Part shown: piece after piece, positions 32,301-44,597 of the stretch
Numbering within the stretch: the stretch's first letter is position 1
Layout: the number at the start of each line of letters is the position of its first letter
NCBI GenBank assembly: GCA_022419385.1
Contig: JAJUBI010000010.1
Coordinates: 372,001-436,000 of the forward strand
Direction of reading: 5' to 3'
Origin: Paraconiothyrium sp. Pb-2020
Lineage: Eukaryota > Ascomycota > Dothideomycetes > Pleosporales > Didymosphaeriaceae
Length of the DNA: 64,000 nucleotides
Notes under the pieces: generated by a model
The model's database searches: none
Told to the model about the DNA's origin: nothing
The model's input: the letters and a program-made list of their open reading frames with translations, nothing else
Program-made: the position numbers and the translations under genes

Positions 32301-35300
32301 ACGGCACCAACAACAAACGATATCTCGGGTCAGGCACTGTATAACTATCTCGGCTGAAGCAGCATCGTCGCCTTTCTCATCTTTCGCCATAGTGTAGGAA
32401 GGATCGGAAACAGCTAATTCGGACATAAAGTATGCAGGCCATGGCTCACGGAGGATCGACTAAACGCGAATGACTCCCTGCCTGTATGGCCGCCATGTGA
32501 AAGATCTCCGAAACATTGATGGAAAGAGCTTTCCTTGCTTACATCCCAAGAAGGGGAAGAGATGTAGATTACTAGCCTTGCTGGATATCGCAAGGACTTC
32601 CACTGCTTAGGGGCTCTCGTAAACTTTTGATCCGCTCGAATCACATCAGCGATGGTGGTCCTTGATATCTGGAAGGTATGTAGGGCTTGCCCACAATGTC
32701 GAAGTTGAGTGGGACAGAAGCCCTTGCAAGTCACTTTTAATACTCGTCAACTGACGAGTTGGCTTAGACGGCTCTTACATTGGGCAAGGAGTGTTGAACA
32801 ACCAGGACGTGCTGTAAGAGATATAATTTGCGCAGCAACACAGCGCACGGAGGGCCGACAGCTGCCTTACACGACCTCGCTCACCCGTGATTTACATCCG
32901 AGCGCGAACTGGTCCGCAGAACGGTAGCTGTCCCGAACGCTTTCGTCCCTTTTAGCCAACTTCCGTCGATGTGGAAGAATAGGCCTTTCTACTAACTCAA
33001 CGATATCCGCAAGTCTTGGTGTATCAAAGTGAGTATGTGCTCGAGATCGTGCGACTACATGGCCGGTTGCTGACTCCCCATGGGAGCATTCTTCGGCGTT
33101 CCGATGTCGCAATCATTCATGGTGGAGTACATGGTCTGCACCTTTCTGACCTGCGGCGCAGACAAGTCCCGAGCACGCTCACCGCCTCCCAGACCCCCCT
33201 TGGTGTCTTCCACTCGCGATGTCAATGCAAGCTGCACTGGCCGACGCATCATTCGTAGAACTGGCTAAGCTCCCTTGCGGTGGACGACTGTAGCTCCATC
33301 TCAGGGAGAACCTCGTATGGTGCATCGGAACTAAAAGTACGCAGCGTTCCTTGACGCCATTACCACAGTTGGATGGCGAGCGCAGGATCGAACGCTGCCT
33401 CAATAGTCGCTTTGATCGACGATCCAGTGATATTCATCCCATCCGAGTGGCACCGCGCACGAGTAATTACTTTCTCAAAAGATGGAATCCACGATGTCCA
33501 ACAGAGACTTCGAGATCCTCGGGACGCACAGGATCAGCAGCAGCGAGAACACGCGTTCAGGAGGACGATCGCCGCTGACCGGATCATGGCGGCGCACGTC
33601 TAGTCCCGCTTCCTGAGTCCCAATCCTGGGCTCACATGGTGGAGCCGCGGATGGCCGACGCCTTAACCTAAGTCCAACCTCGGAACCCCCAAAACCAACA
33701 TCTCGTTACCTCATATCACAAGAAGAATGGGCGCACCTTCGAGTGTATCCGTACTGGATGGTGGTCTGCTGAAAGCTTGCACTTGGCAACGCCATAGTCA
33801 GCCTTCGACCCCGCTATTTGCGCTCATACATGAACACATATTCTTTCTTTGGGAGCAAGAATTTCGAGGACACGTTGTCCGACATAGGAGATCTTTCGGA
33901 AGAGCTGCTAATGGGTTTCTAGTCGTGCTAAGAAGCCAGAACATCACCATCGGCAACATCTGCCGGTGCGGCTAGTTCGAGACACTGAATATCAATTTAG
34001 ACAGTGCACGATAGCGTCGAGAACACGATTCGGGTGCCGAGTGGCGCGACGGAGACGAGTTTCATGCTCTGGTGGAGTAGAGCTGTTAGTGGAGCAATCT
34101 GAATTAGGCAGGATGGAGATAGGTGGGCACAGTATACAGCTACTACGGTACCTGTTTGGCCATCTACGGGCAGTAACAGAAACAGATGATGAATGGAGGA
34201 AGGCCAAAAATTTACCATCTTAGACAGCACGAATTGTGTAATCCCAAGATAGCGTAGAGAGGAGAGATAAGATGGATATGTGCTCACATGTTATCTCTGG
34301 CATGTCTACTTCGATCTCCGAATAGGTAACCAAAAATGGTAGTAAGTATGTTGTTCTTCGAGACTTGATTGCCTTGCCATGCCAGCGAACATGTATTAGC
34401 CTGGGAGGAAACATGTTCTATATCCCGCAAAGCCATCATACCCCCGATATTATGAATGATGTCCCGCCCCATTACATCAACAAGGTGGCGTACCATATCC
34501 TTGCGTCCCGCTGCGGTTTGCGGCTGCGTTCTAGGGTCCCCGAATCTGCCGCAGACCTCGTGTCCGACTTCGGATCGCGCGGCCAGATGGCTGCCTGCTG
34601 CACGGCGAGATGCAGCGGACGCTAGCTCAAGGAGGTACTTTTGAGGAACAGAGGCCAACCTCTCATGGAGCGCAGAAGCTCGAACGTCTTGACGCTGCCT
34701 TTTACGGCAGGTCCTCATCGCACAGAGAATGCCACATGAACGGCTCAGCATTAGGACCTAGGCCCTCGCGAACGCGATGGTCAATATCCCAGTTGTAGTT
34801 TGGTAGCAGACATACTATTTCCCTTGAGCGTCTTTGACTGGCCACAGTTGGCAGCCGAAATTTCGAAACATGCAGGCATTTTTGTTCGATGAGATATCAA
34901 AGGACCTTCTCGGCGTTGTTTGTGATGCAACCGGGTAAACGCGACGAGCTCCTTGAATTATCATGACAAGAGGCCCACGATCGGGACGCGCGGTCAACGG
35001 CTGGAGCGCACCGCTCAAGGGTACCGTGAAAAGCAACGCCGCGCAAGACTGCGGTCGACGGGTGGGACATGGCGTTCGAAGGTATGAGAGACGGCTCGCG
35101 CGGGGCTACGGTAAAGGCGCAGGTTTGCAAGGCCGGCGCGCGATCAGCAGTGGCGGGAGAAGAGAAAATGGAACGAATAGCTGGAAGAGAGCGCGCTGGT
35201 AGTATGAACTCGCATAAAGCCGCACGAGTTGGATGCCCGATTGCGATGTCAGCTCACCGTTCGCCGGATCAAACCTCAACCCAACGCTAGCCCTGCAGTG

Positions 35301-35918
35301 CTTCGTAATCACGGACGCGTGTGGACTAAAAGATGGTATCTGGCGTTGAGAACCTATTTACGAACTTTTTACAGAACCGCCCAACGCGCTAGGTAGCATG
35401 AGTGTCCATGGCTGTAACGCTACATCATAGGAATGCGCGGCTTCGATCAACACCGTGGGCTCCACTCGTCATAGGCGCCCCATTCAGAAACGCATCGTGT
35501 AGGCATTCGAGTACGTCTGTCCCAGAGATGCGAGAGAACGCTACCAAACGCGAATCTCTAACTGCGACATTGCTGTGAAACTGGCCGACAGGGTTACGTC
35601 GAAGAGGTCCACGAGACGCAAGCACCAACTTGCGCGGTAGCAGAACGAACCTCCCAAGACGGCAATAGTTCTTCCGTCGAATCCATTAGGGCTGAGTGGG
35701 GCTCTTCAATGACGCGATAGTGTGGTTGCAAGGAATTTAGTTTCATTGGGTGGCATGTTCGTCCTGGTGGTCTCGACCTTCGTCCCTCAATGTTGTGCCC
35801 CATCACGTCCTTGGAGGTTCGGCTTGGATTCAAGCTTGTTGCTTTGCGGACACTGGTCTGAGTTTATTCGATGGTATACATGTAGAGAATCAAGTATGGT
35901 TGGTCGAGGGCAGGGAAG
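29309..35918. other. 6.6-kb gene-poor stretch with only short interrupted frames
   Basis: No gene I can support. Minus-strand frames at 31598-32143 and 34284-34751 reach 150-180 codons, about the number expected by chance in this much DNA, and have no recognisable motif. Near 30170-30460 a plus-strand frame (HRHKAVVKRKLKYKLSNTPA, one stop, then further open sequence) may be a relic of a mobile element or gene in locally AT-rich DNA. A GCGAGCGCAGCGAGCGC simple repeat lies near 31799. Confidence 0.45.
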
Positions 35919-37473
35919 GTGGGTTCAGAGACAATGGAGGCCCCCCGGGTCGCACTTACCGCGGCCTCTCGAGGCCGCGAATTTGATCGTCCAAGGGAGA
36001 CCATCGCTTCCAGCGCCGATGCCTGTACGCCGTCCACTGAGCACCCGTTCGCTTGGGAAGCTCCAATACACACGGTGCACCTCCGGCAGCGCAGCGTCCG
36101 ACTCCCCGGCTCCACGCTCTCGCTGCCCGTCGCAATCATGGCCGAATCCAACGACTCGCCCATTATTGTGAACGCCATCGTCACATCAGTAAGGCCTCGG
36201 TGACCTCGTAGCCCCGCGCCGACGTCTGGGGCGGGCTCTTAGAGTCAATAGTCTAGAAGTGCAGGGCGATGTGCGACCTTACGGTGAGCTCGCAGCTGTT
36301 GCTGGCGAGGTCGAGAGCCCGAAGTTCGAGTTAAAGCAGTCCGAAAGTATAACACTGGTGACGGAAGCGAAGCCAAACCTGCTCGTCAACGCGCCCCGTT
36401 CGTCTCCCTTGCTCTCCTTCTGGGCGGGTACGTGAAGTCGACCTGTTACCCTGTTCGGCGGCTCAAAAAGGGAGAACGCAAAGATCGAAGAGACGAAGGC
36501 GCTGGTGCAGCAGAAAAGTGTCTTGTTGGACAAGGCGTTCGACACGCCGACCGCGCAGGTCACCGCCTTGGGGGCTGGGGCGGACGCGGCGAAGAAGACC
36601 GACACAAAGAGGGAGCATAAGAAGGAGGAGCTGTAGATTGCCGCGCAAGTCGAGGCTGCCAACTTTAGGTCGAACGCGAACGGGGCCGAGTGGACGAACA
36701 AGGACGTGAGCATAGTAACCTGGCATGGAGCACGAAGTTCACGGACAAGTTGGTCAATGACACGAGGAGCTCGACCCCAGATGAAAAGGGTTTGTGTATC
36801 ACTCTCGACAGGAAGGGGAAGACCGCCGCGTGGAGCCCCGCGCGCCTATGGAACATCAGCGTCGATGACTACGCGCTTGGGCTGGGGGAAGCCGAAGGGG
36901 GACTCCAAGACTAGAGATGCGAAGGTCTGCACCAATATGCTCATGTTCAACGAGCGAAGCTAGATCGCGAACTAGAGGACCTACTCGGACTTCGTGGTGA
37001 AAGTCATCGCGCGGGACGAGTCCCCCAGGGCAGAGGCACGAGAGAAGGACCGGGCACGAGTTTTCGCAGATTGGGCTGCCCAAATTTCCGTGGCGGCAAG
37101 TTGAGCGGGAGCAGAGTCGTGAAGACTGCTAGGGACGCTCTCACTCGTTTCTATCATTGCCCCCGTCATTATCATCGCTATGGTTCTTATCCTCAGCATG
37201 TTTGGACCGCAGGTCAGTCCCTCGCCTGTGTCGTGGCTTACAGACTGGACAAGGAAAAGGCGTTGAGGTACTTGGGAGGTCAGTTTTGCATGTGAGGACG
37301 ACTGGTACAGTAGACATGGCCGTGAGGGCCATGTGGCCTCACCTCGAGGTACACGAGAAGAAGTGGATAGTCGTTCCCTCTGAATAACGACAATTGGAGG
37401 AAGCTTCCTCGCGGAATGCGTGTCTATCGCTCGAAGACCTCAGTGACGACCTCCCGCGCAAGTTCTACAAATA
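35919..37473 (+). pseudogene. decayed multi-exon membrane protein gene, GC- and purine-rich plus strand
   Basis: Coherent plus-strand coding blocks are interrupted by stops and frame changes. One around 36120-36190 has MAESNDSPIIVNAIVTS. One around 36280-36425 has SPKFELKQSESITLVTEAKP. One around 36480-36635 has IEETKALVQQKSVLLDKAFD and ends in a stop. One around 36740-36914 has LWNISVDDYALGLGEAEGG. One around 36965-37085 has TYSDFVVKVIARDESPRAEA. A clear membrane helix, SLVSIIAPVIIIAMVLILSM, lies at 37140-37200. Possible introns start at 36189 (GTAAGG) and 36427 (GTACGT). These explain some but not all breaks: stops at 36632 and 36961 interrupt coherent protein. It was probably a single-pass membrane protein. 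Family unknown. Confidence 0.4.
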
Positions 37474-38092
37474 GTTCCCTACGTTCCCGACCCCCCACGC
37501 AACCTCCTGCAATATGCTTCTCGCTCCCCCACGCACCATCCACCGCGAGTGATGGAGGTGGAAGAGAGGGAACGACACCGTAGGTCCCAAGCCAAGGCAG
37601 GAGATGTGTTACGTAGGATGGGCGCGGACGTTAAGTGTGGTGTTAATTCTCCACGGGATAATATGAGGACGGGGGTCAAGTTATGACTCCTAAAGGGGTG
37701 CGGAGTGTGTGGATAGTAGATACTGATTGATCTTTTGGTTTGTAAAAGTCAGCTATGTCTGAGTCGAAATAAGGACAAAGAGGGTCGTCACTGCCCACTG
37801 CTGTACGTAGTATCTGGCATAAGAGATTGTGGTAGGCCTCCCATGGTCCCATCAGTACCAGACGTATAGTATAAGAAGCCGTTAACCCATCATGAAGTTT
37901 CGTCTCTACCCACGAATTACGGCTCTTGTAATAGATGTCCGCGCAATTCCCTACCGAACCGTTGCGAGAAGTCGAAAGAAAGGCATACGTGATGTAACCC
38001 TTGCCCACTTATGATGTACCAAGTGAGACGACGGGGATCTACATGCCTGCCGTATTGTTAATCACGTTACGGTGAACAGGGAGACCGCACAC
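37474..38092. other. gene-free stretch
   Basis: A 110-codon minus-strand frame (37676-38008) lacks an ATG near its start. It could be an exon relic but is not called. Confidence 0.35.
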
Positions 38093-38803
38093 CTAACACT
38101 TACTATTTGAGGCGGGTCCGGAGCGCTTCTTCCTGATGGGCGACGCCATGAACTCCTCATCCGTCATCATGCCGTAGCCTCCAGAAATACGAGGCCTGTC
38201 TTTGTTTTTCAGACGCAACCCCTCAATCATCAACTTCATCCCAGAGCGGCGGGACGTCCACTTCTTGGCCTTGCGCTCTGATGACGGAGTCCCTTTTGGA
38301 GTGGAGGGACCGTCAGATTCCGAGTCAAACAAGGTGCGGGGGGTAAGGGGAAGGCGCTTGGGGCTGAGAGCGGGAGGATCTTTGGCTGGAGGATTTTGGG
38401 TTGCGAAGTTGCTGCTGGTGGAGCCGGATCCTTTGGCACGGGTGCGCTTGGGAGTCTTCTCTAACGTGGTAGGATCGTCAGAATCCAAGCCGAACCAGGG
38501 AAGACGAAGACGGTTGAGAGTGGTAGCGGTGCGATTCGGAGTGGCAGAATTCTGGGTCGCGAGGGCGTTCGAGCCAGGTTTCTTGGTAGGTGTGCCACTA
38601 AGCTTGTTAGGGCGGAGGATTCCTGTACGCGGCTCCTTCGCAGCTGCACCCTGGGCGATGCGCGACGCTCCAGCAACCCGATGGAGAGAAAAGGTAGGCG
38701 GCTTGGGCGTGGGAGCTTCGGCGCCAGCGATAGTGGCAGACTCAGGCTTGCGGGGTCGCCGATGCTGCTTGGCTTGTCCGCCTGCCGCCGATGGGGGAGT
38801 CAT
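38093..38803 (-). CDS. 236-residue basic protein with repeated Ser/Thr-Pro module
   Basis: Intact frame from ATG 38803 (MTPPSAAGGQAKQHRR). The whole protein is Lys/Arg/Pro/Ser/Thr-rich without membrane segments. A diverged duplication of about 50 residues is visible: ATQNSATPNRTATTLNRLRL ... FGLDSDDPTTLEKTPKR, then ATQNPPAKDPPALSPKRLPL ... FDSESDGPSTPKGTPSS. Each half has an Asp/Ser acidic cluster (LDSDDP, FDSESDGP) and many SP/TP dipeptides, such as LSPKR, LTPR, STPK and KTPKR, which match proline-directed (CDK-type) kinase sites. The C terminus has RKKRS, a possible nuclear signal. Interpretation as a nuclear, cell-cycle-phosphorylated protein is inference. No family recognised. Confidence 0.65.
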   Translation of the reverse strand: MTPPSAAGGQAKQHRRPRKPESATIAGAEAPTPKPPTFSLHRVAGASRIAQGAAAKEPRTGILRPNKLSGTPTKKPGSNALATQNSATPNRTATTLNRLRLPWFGLDSDDPTTLEKTPKRTRAKGSGSTSSNFATQNPPAKDPPALSPKRLPLTPRTLFDSESDGPSTPKGTPSSERKAKKWTSRRSGMKLMIEGLRLKNKDRPRISGGYGMMTDEEFMASPIRKKRSGPASNSKC

Positions 38804-41582
38804 CTTCGATGTAGATGGCGATGGCTATGTCCGAGGTACTGAGGGCAGGGGCGACTTGTCGATCAAGAGACGTGAATCGATGCCCTTCGTGAGGGTGTGC
38901 CTAAGGTGATACGGGTGAGCAAGCAGGAAGAAGCCGTGCTGTTGCGAGACGTACGGGCGGATCCGGTGGGAGAGACAGGTCAGCCCTCAGACGATCCTTT
39001 GGCGGATAATCTTGAGCTTGCTGGTATCAGGCTTTCCGCGACAGCTGAGTTCGTGTTGTTGATGTACAAAGGAAGTCATGAGGATGGTGGATCAAAACAA
39101 AGGAGTGCGCGTCTGCGGGCACCCGCAGCTGTGGTTACACAGGAAATCTTCAACCGCGAGCAGAACGACGAACATGACATTGGCAAACAGTTTCAGTCGG
39201 CGGATTCTCTTTTTTCTACGAAAAGCTGTTCTAGGAGCTGCATAAGGAGAAGATGAGTAGTAGTAGATGGGTACGTAGGAGCATCCCCCATACTCGAATG
39301 TTGTGCTTGGTGGAAGCAGGGCGAAGACTAGTCTAGCTAAAGAGAGCCTAGCGCGCTTCGCATCTCAACAGCTTCGAGAAATCACATCGACTTTGACGAA
39401 CACGGTAATCGACTGTAGAACAGAATAAGGGATCCTGGCCACGATTTTTGAGTTAGACCAGAAGCAGTATCTGGGATTATAGAAAAGAATGATTGATAAA
39501 GTCGTATCACGTGATAAGGCGGGTGCAGGTGCCACGATGCGGCAGAGGTCATTGTTGCCGAGGTTACAGGATGCGTGGGAACGGCCAGGTGTTTAGGGTT
39601 TGTTGCTCTTGGTTTACGTGCTCGTTGGGCTCCTCGAGAAAGTCGATGTGTCCCAGCTGCCTGCCATCTCGCAATCCGATGTCGAGCGCTGACACTTGTT
39701 TGCTGCCTGGGATGTAAGAGACAAGCTAGAGCGTAGGGAGAGTAAGGCCGCCTCTTTGTGGGAGTGGGGACTACTATTGGCTGAAGCCAAGGCATTTGCA
39801 GCACTCGATGCAGGTGTATGGGGAATAGATATGGTCATGGAAATCCGATATTCGTTTAATACAGGCTCCGCGTGTGCGCAGGCATCGTTGGACATAAAGA
39901 AGTTGGGCAAGTTTCAGACTGGTCAATCGTAAAGAGGATGCCGGCAGGCGTGTAGAAAACAAAACACGAAACAGCTCTCCTACTATGTCCCGACCTACCC
40001 GATTCCTTGGCTGGATGAACGCTAGGATAGTTCGTCAGCACTTGAAAGCCTCACTTCATCAAAGCATCCCGCACGGGTTTCCACTCCTATTCCTTGCTTA
40101 ACGTGTTGCAGTAGTTTCCGCGCATGATTTCTGCCGGCTATGCTGAGCCGATTCGGAATTCATGGTGAGGACTTGGGCGACACCGGGTGGTGCAACTGCC
40201 AGTACTGACGTTAGCATAATCTGGAACCACTGCTCTTGCACCTTCCATTTTACAAAAAAAGGCAGCTCTGTCCACCAAACCATTCCAAGCAGAAGCCTAA
40301 TTCTGATATATCAAGTGGCGCGCCACAGTCAGCCTTGGAGGGGAAGCTGGATGCCATGTTTTCAACGGCATTTTCGCTCCTCTTCCTTCTCTCATAGGAA
40401 AGAAACGGCTAGACCGAACCCGCAGGTTTAGAAGTGACCTTTTCTAGCCTGGCCGCATAAGAAGCCATGTGCATGACTGCGCTCAAGTGGTGAAGCAAGT
40501 TCCTCACCTCTCAAAAGCCCGTGCAGGCTGGTAGGTTTCAATCATCACCGCCGCTCTCTCTCTTCGGTAAGCCACTGTACCTTTGGCTCGTAGCGGTGAA
40601 GCACCGCCCGCCTAAGCTTCCAAACGACCTCGTCACCAAGCGAAACATGGTTCAACAATAATAATTCTAGCATCTGAAGGAAGATGCACTACCTCCGGTT
40701 TGGATGCACTTCCATGTCCCGACACATCTCCCTTCCACAATCAACAACAACACCTGCTGAGGGCTCGCAGTACCTCTCAGGATGCGCTTTCTTCCTAACC
40801 GCATCCATATGCATGGTCGGCACTTTGGACAGAGCTTGCCGATGCCCTTCGATAGCCCCGTGCTCCAGCGCGACTAAAGAGCATTAGCCTCTGCATGTTA
40901 CTTCTCGATGTTTCTTTGCTATCGATCTGGACCCGAAGGAACGGCTCGGTTTGGTTTGGCAGCAATATGTCGGGTGGAAAAACGTTGACAAGCAGTCCTG
41001 CTGGGCTTATACCCCGTGTGCCGTAGCCGCCAGGAGCACATTCGTAGGAACTACCTGCGGACGGCCGGAAATCCATCCCAGCCTGATAACGGGCGAATAC
41101 CGCGTTTGGATCTCCTGCGGGTGACGCGTCACCAGTGTTGGGGATGTGGTGTCCACTGTGTGGCCTTCGCGGTATTCAAGGTGGAAGTGTAGGGTACCCA
41201 CCACGCTGTATCTTGAACGGTAGGAGATGCCATGTCCTGTGCCACATGACTGTCTTTGCGGTCGCTGCAACTGCCTACGAAGATGTCACCACTATCCCTT
41301 CTCATTCATCCTCAACTCGCACACTGAACGTCCGTGTGGATCGCCGCGTGGGCTTTGCTGCTAGGAAAGGCTGCTTGCAGTTATCGAGGCTACGCAAGGC
41401 GCTAAGTGGATAACCAAGGTCCCCGTTGAGCCGCTTCCTCGTAAAAGCATGCTTACCTAACAGATGTTTCTGCTCCGCTGAGTCGGTCGCCGTCCTTACC
41501 AGGCAGGTCATTTTCGCCTTCTATGTACACGCGCCTTACGACATGGTCTGACCTCCTGGCTGGACGCAAGCCGATACTAGAG
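38804..41582. other. gene-free stretch
   Basis: Frames at 38897-39256 (+), 39382-39804 (-) and 41007-41270 (-) lack supporting features. Sequence is mixed composition with no repeats noticed. Confidence 0.4.
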
Positions 41583-41753
41583 ATGGAGCCGATGACAAGC
41601 CGACCCTTCCTAATCATCTTACTTGTATCAGTAGCGGCGGCGCTTGGGCTGTGCTTTGTGACAAACGCGGATGGGCTGCTGAATGCCAGCCACCTGGGCG
41701 CGCAAAGTAATCGCTTGTCGCACTGCACGGCAAACATGCTAACAGCGGCGTGA
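41583..41753 (+). CDS. candidate 56-residue secreted peptide
   Basis: A short frame from ATG 41583 starts MEPMTSRPFLIILLVSVAAA, which looks like a signal peptide or signal anchor. A short, Cys-poor tail follows (NASHLGAQSNRLSHCTANM). Nothing else supports it: no introns, no homologue recognised, and gene-poor surroundings. It may be chance. Confidence 0.25.
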   Translation: MEPMTSRPFLIILLVSVAAALGLCFVTNADGLLNASHLGAQSNRLSHCTANMLTAA

Positions 41754-42396
41754 AACTTGGGCGCTTCGGCAGCCAATATGTCTCGCAATAAAATGGCTTT
41801 TATGGTGGACGTTATGGAGCACATGGAGCAAGGCGGTTAGATGCCGCGGTTAGGGTGTGACGTGAACGCATACTATCCTCAGCCGGCTTGGTTACGAGAG
41901 AACCCGCGGAAAGCGTGGAGGGTCTACCCAACCTCGAACGGTATGGATCTATCTCTAGATCCTGTGCCCCAGGTTTAAAGGTGTGAAGCGTGTGGCAAAA
42001 TCCATGTCGACTAGTATGCAATATAAAGGTGCTATGCCTAGGTATAGGAGCCCGACTAGAGGGTCCAGTAAGCATAAATCTAGGTACGCACTCTTACTAA
42101 AGGGCTATGGTATTTAAGTTTCTAATCGAGGGAGATTCCATTCTCTAAACGGTATCTATCCGCTCCCCTCCCATCTTTATGTGTCGTAATGAGCAGCCGC
42201 GTCAGCTCATTCTTCGCCTGCAGTCCTCACGTGGAGTGAAAGAACGGACCTGGCCCTGTGCCAATTACCCTACGCCTGTGCAGCGCCGCCAAAATTTTGT
42301 CTCTGCAACGACCTTGTTCCTCGCGACGTCAAAGTCTGTCAGTTGGACAGTCTCAGCACCATCAAACCCTCCACACCATAGCTCGAACTAACCATT
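41754..42396. other. intergenic stretch
   Basis: Downstream of the JmjC gene's stop codon. No supported frame. Confidence 0.35.
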
Positions 42397-44300
42397 TCAG
42401 GACCTTGATTTGGGTATGACACAAGTCCTGCGCTTTGCGGCATGGCACCAGTCTGTGCAACCAGGAGCGTGAGCCTCAGATACAAAACACGGACAACATT
42501 TGGGGGCAGCATCGCGCTTCCTGTTGGACGGATCCGAAGAGGTAAGTCTTGGTTGAGAGCACGCGCCCTTGCACTCGCAGTGAAAAAGCTTCTCCTTTTT
42601 CAGGAAGGAGATGAGCCTATCCACGGAATCCATGTCTGACTGCGTGTAGGTGCAAGTGGCGTCGCTCCCGGTTTGTGCCAAGTCACCCTCGACAAGGGCT
42701 TTGAGGGCATCCAGAACCTGGGGAAGTTGTCGAGGAGCGTACTCGTTAGTGGAAGCGTGGTATTTGAGGATGAACTCCATGTTGGTCATGACCTGGGCTA
42801 TGCCAGTCTCGGGCCATATCATACCGCCGATCATAAAGGAATCCTCGATCGTGAGCACCGCGTGTATGACCGGGTACCCTGGCCGCATGATGAGGGTGTC
42901 GCCTGGCGCCAGTAGGATTCCTTTGACGGTTCCCGGGGCGGGCTTCCATCCTTCACCGTTCTCCCCGTACTCTTTCCGAACATCGTCGTCCCACGGGCCA
43001 CAATAGATGAGCCATAATTTGAGCCCCGTCTGGCATTGAACCCATGTACCGTTTAGCAAGTCCATGTGGTAGCCTGAGAAGGATCCCCTCTCGCCGTAGA
43101 GGAGGAACTTTTGGGACGCGTCCAGATCTACCAGCTGGGCTGAGCTGATGGTTTGCTTACCAAGACCAGCCATGGTCCCGGGGCGCGGGAGCAAGGACAA
43201 GAGACGGTATCGGAGTGTCCTGATCGCCTCCGGCTCGCTGAAGGCCGAGCCGAGCGTGTCCGCAGACAGATTGAGAAGGTTTATTGGATTCTTCCGATCG
43301 GCTTGGAGGCGGCGTAGCTCCGGGCTCTGCTTGCGCTCAGCTACGCGGTCAAAGAATTCCCCCACTGGCAGACGGCCAGTCAGGTTCGCCTCTTCACCTT
43401 CGTTCGTGGAAAGGTCGTACTGCTGATACTCAACGTGGGTGTCCCGTCCTTGACATTGGGACCGGAATACTTCGAACGTATCGCCGACGTTGTTTTCAGG
43501 GCTGCCCGGGATAAGCACACAGCTGATGTGGTCAGGGAGTTGCTCTCCGATGCTTTTCAACGTGCGCAATTGGTTGTTGGTAAGGGCGAGCACTCGGCAG
43601 TCCACGTGCATATCCGTGGAGGTGATTTCAACGTCGCCAGGTCGTAGGTCATCGATTTGCGTCACTCCAAGATACCCGGGGGCTAGTGTTGCGAGGGGTG
43701 CGAAGAGATCCTCCCCGATGGGCCCATTAGAGACGCGGGTCAGTTCTGCGAACCCGCTTGCCAACTTATCGCCTGAATCCGGCTCGGAGGACCGCACACG
43801 TGGAGAATCGAGGAACTCGGTGATCTCCCGCGAGATGTTCTCAATGGCTTCTTGGTACGGCGCTCGCATCTGCGTTCCTAGGGTCTCACGCGTTCCTGGC
43901 ATCGAGGCTGTAGGTGTGACGGTCTGGACGATCGTTTGCCTGGGAGGTGGAACCGTGGTGGACGAAGTTGGGCGATCATTGCAGTAACACGGGCTTCCGG
44001 GGCCAACAGCCTTGCGGCATCTCCTGCAGGGGGTCCAGGATGGGCCCCGTCGCTTGCATTCGAGCAATGCTCTCTCCTGCCGCTTCTTCGAGCGTTCCGG
44101 CTCCTTTGCGCTGCACTGGTCGCAATACTTTTTGCGGCCATTCTCGTTGAAGTTGGCACGGCGAACTCGACATTTCGTGCAAGCAGGTCTCGGCAAGCCT
44201 CACAATTATCAACGGAGATCCGCCCCGGCTTCTTTCCACATGAACTACAGGTAGGCAAGGCCTTCTTGTCGTATCTTCCGCGTCGGTTTCCATTCGGCAT
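42397..44300 (-). CDS. JmjC-domain Fe(II)/2-oxoglutarate oxygenase with N-terminal zinc-ribbon-like Cys clusters
   Basis: Spliced model 44300-44249 plus 44198-42397 gives 617 residues. The 50-nt intron (GTAGTT to TTGTGAG) links ATG 44300 (MPNGNRRGRYDKK) to the long frame, which itself has no ATG start. Cys pairs CTKC ... CDQC and CRRC ... CYC suggest zinc binding in the first 90 residues. The JmjC core has HxD at His395/Asp397 (GYHMDLLNGTW), a lysine in GLKLWLIYCGPW (Lys411) that can hold 2-oxoglutarate, and the distal His463 (GYPVIHAVL). The iron triad is complete, so the enzyme is probably active as a demethylase or hydroxylase, substrate unknown. A late Cys cluster (HCECKGAC, KCCPCFV) may bind another zinc. 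Sequence inside the proposed intron also encodes a CSSC ... CEAC ribbon in the ATG frame, so the junction is uncertain. Confidence 0.8.
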
Positions 44301-44588
44301 GATTACGGGTTTGGGGGAGTGTCGCGAAGGCGACACCTGCGTACTGTTACCGTGTTGTGGTGTTACAGGCGAGGTTTGGCAGCGGATGTTTGGCGGGGTG
44401 GCAGGTAGTACCGCCCGCATTGGCAGAACACGTGCACCCTCGGGCGCCCAGCTACCCAGTATGCACATTCGTAGCAACGTTTGCATCAAGACGAAACCAT
44501 ACTGGATTTGATGCTGGTGGAAGTTGAATCGGACCTCCAGGAGCTTTGGCCCACGATTTATGCGCACGTGACTTCGCGATCCGTGGCA

Positions 44589-44597
44589 CTATATAAG
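44589..44597 (+). promoter_or_regulatory. TATA-box candidate in a divergent promoter
   Basis: ACTATATAAG context in the 402-nt gap between the JmjC start (minus, 44300) and the tandem-exon gene (plus, ATG 44703). It lies about 110 nt upstream of the plus-strand ATG, a usual distance for a fungal TATA element. Confidence 0.5.

Noticed and set aside
34284..34751. 155-codon minus-strand frame
   Set aside because: Some protein-like stretches but no motif, and located in a gene-poor segment. Not enough to call.
41453..41824. 123-codon minus-strand frame
   Set aside because: It is antisense to a signal-peptide-like short plus-strand frame and has no domain. Neither strand is well supported here.
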